NCBI GenBank assembly: GCA_002449695.1
Contig: DJXI01000008.1
Location: forward strand, 1-26,582
Length of the DNA: 26,582 bases
Reading direction: 5' to 3'
Origin: Verrucomicrobia bacterium UBA7008
GTDB lineage: Bacteria; Verrucomicrobiota; Kiritimatiellia; RFP12; UBA1067
Made by a program: the position numbers and the translations under genes. Below, one piece after another: positions 14,701 to 20,764 of this stretch. Every line of letters begins with the position of its first letter. The first letter of the stretch is position 1. The notes beneath the pieces are model-generated. The model made no database searches and was not told the DNA's origin. It worked only from the letters and a program-made list of their open reading frames with translations.

Positions 14701-16646
14701 TTGTAGACATACTTGCCGTCGTTGCAGTTTCCGCGAAGGATGTAGCGGATGAACTTTTCGGGAATCGCGGAGCTGCGCGAACCGCCGATGTTCGCGAAGT
14801 TGCTCATGAGATAGTCGCGGTAGAGGACCTCTTCCTCGACGCCCATGAGACCGAGAAGCAGAAGTCCAGTGATGCCTGTGCGGTCCGTGCCGATGCGGCA
14901 GTGGAAGTAGGCCGGAAGCCTTCCCTCGCTTCCCAAAGTCGAGAACACGTTGCGCATCTGGTTCGTAAAGGTGCCGTTGTTGTCCGCGCCGATCATGGTG
15001 CCTTCGTTCTCGCCCCATCCAAGCCCGAAGCGGTAGTACTTGCAGTTGTCCGCAGCGAACGAGTTGTCGGCTCCGTTCGGATCAAGGTTCTGGTACTCGG
15101 TCGGCATTTCCGTGTCGAGACCGACTTTGCGCAGATCGATCTCCGTCTTGAGCCCGATCGCTGTGAGGTAGCTCGCGGACCTCTGCTCCGCAGTCGCGCT
15201 GACGAATCCGTCGAGATGTCCGCCGCGAAGGATGACGCCCTGATTCATCTTTCTGCCGCCCATCAGCGGCCAGCTGCCGACATCGCGAACATTGTCCGCA
15301 GGCGTGCCCGAAGGCGTGTCGATGCGGAACGTGCGAGGGGCGAGATCCTCCGTCGTAAAGGTGAACTCCTCGCCGCCGAGAGTCTTCGTGTACGCCTTGC
15401 CCGTTTCAAGGTTGGTGTATTCGGCTTCGTCGTCGCCGTTGTAGACCTTGAGTACGGTTGGCCTTTCCAGCGAAGCCGTCCCATTCGCGCCGTACTCTGA
15501 ACTGTAGTTGGTCATGAAGCCTGCATCCTTGAGCCACCCTTCAAGCTTGGCGCCGTGAAGGACGATTGTGCCGAGGTCTCCGCCTGCCGAAACGTCGATG
15601 CCGATTGGTCCGGCGTTCTGGGTGTAGGTTGTCCCGCCGACTATCGCCGTGCCTTCGTAGACGATGACTTCAGTAAACTTCGAAGCATCCGCAACGGTCA
15701 ACGTACCAGCGCCCTTCTTGATCAACGGACCAGAGCCCGTAAACTCGTGCGCTATGCCGACATTATAGCTAGCCGTATCGACTACAAGCCCGCCGGACTG
15801 AAGAACGCACGAAAGGTTGGGATTCGTGGCTATGTAGTCATCTTGGTTGCGCGTTGCCTTGAGTGTTCCGCCGTTAAACACAATTGTTCCGTTCTCTGTA
15901 GAGCCAAGTTTGTCGATACGGAACTTCGGCGTGGTAAGAACGCCCCCGTTCAAGGTCACTTCTGCAACAGAGCCGTCCGTATCATGGCAGATGCAGAAGC
16001 CGTATCCGGAATCCTGCATGGTGAACGTCCCGTCGTTCATAGTGAATCTGCCCGTGCCTCCCTCACCCAAATAGAACACATCCTTGTTGACGATGATATC
16101 GCCGCCATTCAACACGAACTCGCCTTCCGTACCGGCCTTGTAGCCGACAAAGCAGCTGTCGGAAACAGTAAGCTTCCCGCCGTTGAACACAAACCGTCCA
16201 TACGCCCCCGACGCTTCCTTGCGTGGTACATAAACAGCCGCCGCGGAATAAGTCCCGCTCTCGATTGTCAGCGCCCCAGGGGTACTATCCGCGCCAACAC
16301 GAATCTTGCCGGTCGTCGTCAGCCCGTACGAAGGTTCCGACGCACTCCACATAACGGGTTCGCTTGAAGTCCCAGAATTGATCTTCACGTCGCTGCTGCC
16401 GATGTTGCCGCCGGCATTAAAGACCAGCGACCCGGAATTGTTGAAGTACACAGTGCCACCAGATGAATCCGGCACATTCGCACCGCCTGTCGTACTCGAT
16501 GAGTCGGAAGCCCATTTTGCTTTATCTAGCCAATATCCGTCGCCTCCCAGCCAATACCTCCCTGCGAAGGCGCTGAGCGAAAGCGCCGCGATGGCAAAAG
16601 TCGCTACGATTTTTGTTGCGATTGACGACGGTTTTCTTGTTGACAT
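11553..16646 (-). CDS. Giant secreted beta-strand-repeat protein containing a tyrosine-phosphatase-like domain, an InlB-type repeat and a LamG-like domain
   Basis: A 1697-residue protein with a signal peptide (cleavage near AFA|GR, residue 28). Order of domains: first beta-solenoid (about 29-345); a tyrosine-phosphatase-like domain (about 440-705) with NVRDVGSW at 452-459, a downstream TEIDLR strand, and the P-loop HCRIGTDRTG at 582-591 (nucleophile Cys583, Arg589), matching the secreted Y_phosphatase3/PTP-like group; one InlB B-type repeat (about 706-768, GYIFKGWDAE then YALWEA); second solenoid (about 770-1190); LamG-like module (about 1299-1569, AAVWYDPSDEDTL to EALIFTNAL); shared tail (1627-1697). 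TAGGAGG precedes the ATG. It is the first gene of a two-gene unit with the GH5 enzyme. The first 1 kb of the gene looks less GC-rich than the rest, suggesting mosaic assembly. The phosphatase substrate is unknown; a phosphorylated glycan, inositol phosphate or protein are all possible. Confidence 0.85.
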   Translation of the reverse strand: MSTRKPSSIATKIVATFAIAALSLSAFAGRYWLGGDGYWLDKAKWASDSSSTTGGANVPDSSGGTVYFNNSGSLVFNAGGNIGSSDVKINSGTSSEPVMWSASEPSYGLTTTGKIRVGADSTPGALTIESGTYSAAAVYVPRKEASGAYGRFVFNGGKLTVSDSCFVGYKAGTEGEFVLNGGDIIVNKDVFYLGEGGTGRFTMNDGTFTMQDSGYGFCICHDTDGSVAEVTLNGGVLTTPKFRIDKLGSTENGTIVFNGGTLKATRNQDDYIATNPNLSCVLQSGGLVVDTASYNVGIAHEFTGSGPLIKKGAGTLTVADASKFTEVIVYEGTAIVGGTTYTQNAGPIGIDVSAGGDLGTIVLHGAKLEGWLKDAGFMTNYSSEYGANGTASLERPTVLKVYNGDDEAEYTNLETGKAYTKTLGGEEFTFTTEDLAPRTFRIDTPSGTPADNVRDVGSWPLMGGRKMNQGVILRGGHLDGFVSATAEQRSASYLTAIGLKTEIDLRKVGLDTEMPTEYQNLDPNGADNSFAADNCKYYRFGLGWGENEGTMIGADNNGTFTNQMRNVFSTLGSEGRLPAYFHCRIGTDRTGITGLLLLGLMGVEEEVLYRDYLMSNFANIGGSRSSAIPEKFIRYILRGNCNDGKYVYNTKDAQYGVSVASRCRQYLQMCGVTDEEIGRITAALSGETPDEVLARVNAWEQEQNVRTVTYVPYAGSTDVAGQHRLPAGENILPLAEPTRAGYIFKGWDAENEDNGTVYALWEAEAPPERKLKWDNNAGDCRLANVGNWLVYTVGKNENGDEIEIDSDPQEHSLPTILEDVKIADDTQTYAALNADETFNAKSLYVGRGWHSTVPAVVDVTNGTFTVAETVTLGRYGGSAEFNVFGGEVTLKQMLVGHWGSHTDNAWTIHGGTVSVLGGSWPGAVSIGNQDKNAVGVMTVAGGTVNIGGAPGDQNALIVGFSDLQTPGADLCSKLLVTGGETTVTDGSIYVAHAAGAGGFLSVSNGTLSATGGLVLGDESGAWAQVEVKTGGRVSLGGDVKIGDNAGVRQAVLTVAGGELEAGTVYVGNRGSGTLSVTDGGVVRAKQIQRAQNAPAAGSYRLFMDGGTIVVGQDTGLFLASLNSVTFGERGGVIDTDGHNVTLEACYGFDGTGSFTKTGAGTLTIKYSSYGIDCAYTAHGRIIVKKGTLKLPSNQTIYCEGVEVADGASLDPNGSEIIIVDKEFNGARWTNAAGDGDPSNPLNWRAAFRYFNQSVSFEETVAGLVPSADTPIIVPYVSDVPSFDGFSDVTWVVEKNMGIEGFFRPDVLKTAAVWYDPSDEDTLTSEGDFVVGIKNKGTLKADDEAGVDLDLELRVPANNQKSKLSDEGFNGRKSIAFNGGPGYRSRGFFPAAFTANSPRTLFVVAQGAVSQMIMLSIAKKENGDDEGRSMLIAHSANDWSQSYQVGYWADGWHQGRRHFSALQDNTPYVFAGRTALPEEGGVAISAFAIDPAGANHAAAGSQAFGSLTEPGTARYTAYYGAFEINNDTSFWVNCGSNGYQGEALIFTNALSDAEVEAVNDYLKGKWLDSNALPEVDSLVVNALVDLDGTTRTFRKLSGGGAFLDGTVVLTGDLVVTVNPDRTVVAPRFDRLQLGPNARLVINGVKNLSDRHAIDVLSFAACEGRFASVVGDRNTQVILRYADTSVHARRDPGFRVIMR

Positions 16647-16661
16647 GGTACAATCCTCCTA

Positions 16662-16676
16662 TTCGCTATTTCGCTA
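16662..16676 (-). repeat. Tandem TAGCGAA heptamers in the 5' leader
   Basis: Two copies of TAGCGAA, one base apart, lie between the -10 box and the TAGGAGG ribosome site of the 1697-residue protein gene. They may be chance, or a site for a regulator or an RNA structure in the leader. Confidence 0.4.
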
Positions 16677-16679
16677 TAA

Positions 16680-16725
16680 ATTTTACCATATGGCTAAAGC
16701 CTGTTCTATCGCCCGAAAGAGCGAT
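16680..16725 (-). promoter_or_regulatory. Promoter with conserved upstream inverted repeat (phosphatase-repeat protein/GH5 unit)
   Basis: On the minus strand, ATCGCTCTTTCGGGCGAT (16708-16725) is followed by 19 bases and TGGTAAAAT (16680-16688). This copy has the best dyad: ATCGCTC pairs with GGGCGAT (one G-T) around TTTC. A leader of about 33 bases with TAGGAGG follows before the ATG at 16646. No -35 consensus is visible. Confidence 0.78.
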
Positions 16726-16736
16726 TCCGAACGATG

Positions 16737-19700
16737 CTACTCGAAGACATGGACCGCCGGCATGCCGGGGAGTGGCTTCAGCGACTTGGCGAGCTTCAGC
16801 CCATTGGCCTCAAGCGCGGGACAGCGCGGAGGCTTGCCGTCCGGCGCGAGCTCTATCGCGTAGACGCTTCTGCCGTTGCGCGACTTCATGTAGCGGACAT
16901 CGTCCTTTGACGGTGCGGGAATGCGGCCTTCGTTGAAGCCCTGCGCGCTGAGCGAGGGCGCGGCCTTTATCTGCGGACCTTCACCGCAGATTTCATAGGG
17001 ATCGGCGTCAAACACAGCCTCGCGGTTGACGGCCATCCATGCCGCGATGTCCTCGCAAACCTTGCGCTCCTTATCGTCTATCGTGCCGTCGCTCCTTATC
17101 GGAATCGACAGGCAGAGATTGCCGTTTTTCGAAACAACATCGACGAGAATTCTCAGAACCTGTGCCGCTGTCTTGTACCCTCCACGCTCATAGACGCCGC
17201 GCTCGTAGTGCCAGCTGCCGATGCACGTGTCGGTCTGCCACTTCGGATGCATCGGCTCGGGAGGCGTCCCGCGCTCTACATCCCATGTGATGGCCATGCG
17301 CTGGCGTTCTCCGAGGCATTTGCCGGTCACTATGCCGTCGGGATTCATGTTGAAGTAATCGGCAGCAATCCTCAGCCCCACGTCGCCGGCATAGTAAAAC
17401 GGAAGCACGCTGTCATCGAAGTATATGAGGTCGGGCCTGTACTTCTCAATCGCGTCCATGGTGCGCAGACGGAAGTTCTCCATGAACTCGTCGGACGGCC
17501 TGGAGGCGCCTTCGCCCCACTCCCAGCGCCAATGTATCAGGCCGAGGTTTTTGTAGTCAGGCGACGGCGTGTGGTTCTGGCAGTAGAACTGCTGCGGATC
17601 GTACCCTTCCCACCATTTGCCCTTGCCGTCCTCCTTAGTCAGGCGTCCGTCGTAGTCTCGCGCGACTTCGTACCACGTCCAGGCGTGCGCAGCGTGGAAG
17701 CTCGCGCCGAACCTGAGTCCGCTCTTCTTCGCCGCGGCGCTCCACTCTCCGAGAACGTCGCGCTTCGGTCCCATGTTGACCGAGTTCCACGGCTGGTACT
17801 TGGAGTTCCAGTTGTCGAAGTTGTCGTGGTGGTTGGCCATAGCGAGGATGAACGTCGCGCCCATTTTCCTGTAAAGAGCGCAGAGTTCGTCCGGATTCCA
17901 GTTCTCGCCCTTCCACAGCGGGATCAGGTCCTTCGCGCCAAACTCCTTCGGGTCCCCATAGCGCTCGCGATGATGCCTGCCCTGCCAGTGCTTCGCATCG
18001 TACAGGTTGCGCGCATACCAGTCTCCGTCTTCTGCGGCGCACTGCATGCCCCAGTGGCAGAAAATGCCGAAGCGGGCGTTTTCATACCACTTTGGGACAG
18101 GCCTTCGGACAAGCGAATCCCATGACGGGGCGAAGCCCGCGGACGACCTGGCCTTAGGGACTAGTCTCGCGACGAAGCCTCCTCCCTGGCGCATTTCCGC
18201 CTTCAGCTTCCCGCCTGGAGCGACGTCGCCGTCAATTATTTCATATGCATCGAGGCGGTCTGCCGCGTCCCCGTACGAGACAAAGGACATCTCCGCCTTG
18301 ATGAAGTCCAGCGCGATTTTGAGCGTGCGCGGCTTCGCGCCGTTCTCTACCGCGACGAACCACTCGTCGCCCTTTCGGCGCGCGAGCGCGACGCACTCGC
18401 CAATCTCGGAACCAGGGAGGACGCGCGTCTCGTCGTAGACGGACGGCAGCGCGCGTATCAGATCGACGGCCGGATTCGTCTGATAGTTCCTCGGGAAGTC
18501 GCCGAAGCAGAGGAACGGACACGCGTAGACGATCCCCTGCGCCAGCTGGTGCGCCCAGGTGAAGTGGATGAGCTGGCTCTTCTCGAACACCATCGGCGTG
18601 TAGTCGCCGTGCCCCTGCACGAGACGGCAGAACGGCAGGATCGTGTCGTGCTCGAACGGCAGCACGCGATTGTATCGCGTGATGTGGTACTCGTGTCCGC
18701 GAATCGCCTCGCGCGCCAGCTCGTGCGGCCAGAAGCGCTCGCGTCCCGTTGGCTTGACCGCACCGTGGAAATCGACGATCAACCCCGCGTCGAACGTGTC
18801 CGCGAGAGTCTCCTCGTACCACTTCATGATCCGGCAGCTCGGCGGCGGCATGAAGTCGATCTTGATGCCGACCGCGCCGGCGGCGACGGTCTTCGCGAGA
18901 TAGGCCTTGCGCGCCTGCGGATTCATCAATTCGTTGGAATGCACCCAGATGAACGACTTAACCCCGATCGAGTTTCCGTAGTCAATGCACTCCTTGAGCC
19001 GCTCCCAGCGCGTCGTGTCGTCGCCCCATCCGCGCCAGCCCTCGTCAATGAGGTAGTACTCGAATCCAAGCGCCTTCGTGCGGTTGTACCAGTCCTTCTG
19101 CTCGCCGAACTTCGGCGCTCCGGCGGGGAGCCACTGCCAGATGCAGCGCCCCGGCTTCGCGAAACGCTCGCGGACGGCCTTAGCACGTTCCGCCGGAGCC
19201 TCCGGACAAAGACGCCTCACGATGTCGCTTCCGTACAGCGTCTGGATGTCTTTCGCTACAAGCATCACGCGCCACGGCGTCGTGTTTTCGCCGGTCTGGT
19301 CGAAGCCATCCCTGTCGGCATGGTAGTAGGCGACGAATCTTCCGCCGCCCGCGTATTTCAGCGCGAGATCGGTATAGTCGACGACGTTGGCCTCCGTCAT
19401 CAGGCGGTAAGTGCCGTCCGCCAGCTTCGCCGTGACGGGCAGCGAGAGGATGCGGCCGACGGGAAGATCGCCCACCTTGCAGGACTCGTACGGCGCCTCG
19501 TAGTCGGCGTTCCCCTGCCAGTCGCCCTGGAACCACACCGTGGCATCCTCGGGGAGACGCCACGCCGTCAATTCGCGGCTTATCCGCCGCGCGCCGTCGG
19601 GGAGCGTGTACCGGACGGCGCACCCGTCGTCGAAGACGCGTCTTTCGCACTTCGTCTCGACATTGCCGTTCACCTCCACGCCGTTCGCGGTAAGCTCCGC

Positions 19701-20687
19701 GGCGGATTCGCCGCGCGCGCCGACGGATGAAGCGACGGCCAGCGCGGCACGCGCGTTGCGCTCGATCGTCCAGCCGGGCCGCTTCGCCAGGCCGCAGTCT
19801 TCGCTGACAAACATCTTCGCCGCCTCCGCGTCGCCCTTGAGCTGCCAGTCGAGCCAGGTCCGCGCCACGACCGCGAACTCGCCGCCGTGGGGCTGCCCGT
19901 ACGTTCCGCCGTGTCCGACCGGGAGGTTCGCGGCGATTGCGGGAACATGGTCGATGCGGTGGAAATCGTCCATGCCGTTGCCGTAGGCGATGTCGGGCTC
20001 GCCGCCGAGAATGTAGATGACCGGCGAGTGCAGCTCCTTGAGCTTCTCCTTGCGCGGCATCAGCACGCCGCGCATCGCCTTCGACAGATCGATGAACAGC
20101 CCGCTGTTGCAGATCATCACCGCCGTGACGCGCGGATCGGCGCAGTTGTGAAGCGCCTGAAGCCCGCCGCACGACATGCCGGCGAGGCAGATGTTCTTCA
20201 CGTCGATCTTCCCGCGGTAGCCGTCGCCCGCCTTGCCGTCGTTGGCCGCAAACGCCCAGTCGATCGATTCGATCTGCTGCTCCGGGCGCGACATCGGCCC
20301 GCGGTACGGCTCGTCCGTCTCGGGGAAAACGCCCGTCGCCAGCACGAGATAGCCGTGCGAGGCGATTTCGTTCAGGAACTTCGCGTGCTCGATCGGCGAG
20401 TTCGCGCACGCCCCGTTGCCCCAGACGAGAACAGGCAGAGGCTTGTCGGGATTGAACGGCGACAGATCCGCCGGACGGAACACCGTGTGCTCCGCGAAGC
20501 CGGACACCTCCGTCATGACTGCCTTGTACGGACCCGTCCCGCCGTCTTCGAGAACGCGCGCGCGAGGCGCCGCGCCGTATGGACGCTCATCCGCCGCCGG
20601 CCTGAAGAGAGGTGAAATGTCGCGCGCGCAGACGGAGAAGGAGACCGAAAGCGCAACCGATGCCGCAAGTGGTACTGTTGTCTTCAT
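16737..20687 (-). CDS. Secreted three-enzyme fusion: alpha/beta-hydrolase (esterase), GH97 glycosidase, GH29 alpha-L-fucosidase
   Basis: A 1316-residue protein with a signal peptide (about 1-21). Domain 1 (about 40-310) is an alpha/beta hydrolase with VWGNGAC and nucleophile Ser172 in GMSCGG. Domain 2 (about 340-845) is a GH97 enzyme with a shortened N-terminal region, YLIDEGW, nucleophile-type Asp611 in GIKIDFM, and FHGAVKPTG followed by REAIRGHEY, where Glu666 has the spacing of the acid/base in retaining GH97 alpha-galactosidases. Domain 3 (about 857-1316) is a GH29 alpha-L-fucosidase with FGIFCHWG, ANHHDNFDNW and YFDD, where Asp1091 is the expected nucleophile. The frame is open far upstream, but that stretch is the kinase gene read in another frame; the ATG at 20687 gives a signal peptide and lies six bases after TATAAT. 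Expected activities are deacylation, alpha-galactose release and alpha-fucose release, consistent with branched plant hemicellulose or mucin-like glycans. Confidence 0.87.
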   Translation of the reverse strand: MKTTVPLAASVALSVSFSVCARDISPLFRPAADERPYGAAPRARVLEDGGTGPYKAVMTEVSGFAEHTVFRPADLSPFNPDKPLPVLVWGNGACANSPIEHAKFLNEIASHGYLVLATGVFPETDEPYRGPMSRPEQQIESIDWAFAANDGKAGDGYRGKIDVKNICLAGMSCGGLQALHNCADPRVTAVMICNSGLFIDLSKAMRGVLMPRKEKLKELHSPVIYILGGEPDIAYGNGMDDFHRIDHVPAIAANLPVGHGGTYGQPHGGEFAVVARTWLDWQLKGDAEAAKMFVSEDCGLAKRPGWTIERNARAALAVASSVGARGESAAELTANGVEVNGNVETKCERRVFDDGCAVRYTLPDGARRISRELTAWRLPEDATVWFQGDWQGNADYEAPYESCKVGDLPVGRILSLPVTAKLADGTYRLMTEANVVDYTDLALKYAGGGRFVAYYHADRDGFDQTGENTTPWRVMLVAKDIQTLYGSDIVRRLCPEAPAERAKAVRERFAKPGRCIWQWLPAGAPKFGEQKDWYNRTKALGFEYYLIDEGWRGWGDDTTRWERLKECIDYGNSIGVKSFIWVHSNELMNPQARKAYLAKTVAAGAVGIKIDFMPPPSCRIMKWYEETLADTFDAGLIVDFHGAVKPTGRERFWPHELAREAIRGHEYHITRYNRVLPFEHDTILPFCRLVQGHGDYTPMVFEKSQLIHFTWAHQLAQGIVYACPFLCFGDFPRNYQTNPAVDLIRALPSVYDETRVLPGSEIGECVALARRKGDEWFVAVENGAKPRTLKIALDFIKAEMSFVSYGDAADRLDAYEIIDGDVAPGGKLKAEMRQGGGFVARLVPKARSSAGFAPSWDSLVRRPVPKWYENARFGIFCHWGMQCAAEDGDWYARNLYDAKHWQGRHHRERYGDPKEFGAKDLIPLWKGENWNPDELCALYRKMGATFILAMANHHDNFDNWNSKYQPWNSVNMGPKRDVLGEWSAAAKKSGLRFGASFHAAHAWTWYEVARDYDGRLTKEDGKGKWWEGYDPQQFYCQNHTPSPDYKNLGLIHWRWEWGEGASRPSDEFMENFRLRTMDAIEKYRPDLIYFDDSVLPFYYAGDVGLRIAADYFNMNPDGIVTGKCLGERQRMAITWDVERGTPPEPMHPKWQTDTCIGSWHYERGVYERGGYKTAAQVLRILVDVVSKNGNLCLSIPIRSDGTIDDKERKVCEDIAAWMAVNREAVFDADPYEICGEGPQIKAAPSLSAQGFNEGRIPAPSKDDVRYMKSRNGRSVYAIELAPDGKPPRCPALEANGLKLAKSLKPLPGMPAVHVFE

Positions 20688-20693
20688 GATGAC

Positions 20694-20739
20694 ATTATAC
20701 CATCTGCTCAGGTTCTGCGCCATCACCCGTTGGGGCGAC
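20694..20739 (-). promoter_or_regulatory. Promoter with conserved upstream inverted repeat, leaderless start (esterase-GH97-GH29 gene)
   Basis: On the minus strand, GTCGCCCCAACGGGTGAT (20722-20739) is followed by 19 bases and TGGTATAAT (20694-20702). TATAAT ends six bases before the ATG at 20687, so the transcript is predicted to be leaderless. The sequence GCAGATGGTATAAT is identical to the GH43 promoter at the left end. Confidence 0.77.
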
Positions 20740-20764
20740 GCATTCCCCGCCGCGACGGGCGCGA

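Noticed and set aside
13113..15500. Plus-strand open frame of 795 codons, and similar ones at 1753-3243, 9831-12566 and 20807-22888.
   Set aside because: Arg/Ala/Val/Asp-rich translations without domains, exactly antisense to well-supported minus-strand genes. They are high-GC shadows.
20700..20764. Separate terminator for the kinase operon (GC-rich dyad CCCG...CGGG after the kinase stop).
   Set aside because: A short dyad without a T-tract, in a very GC-rich region where such dyads are common.
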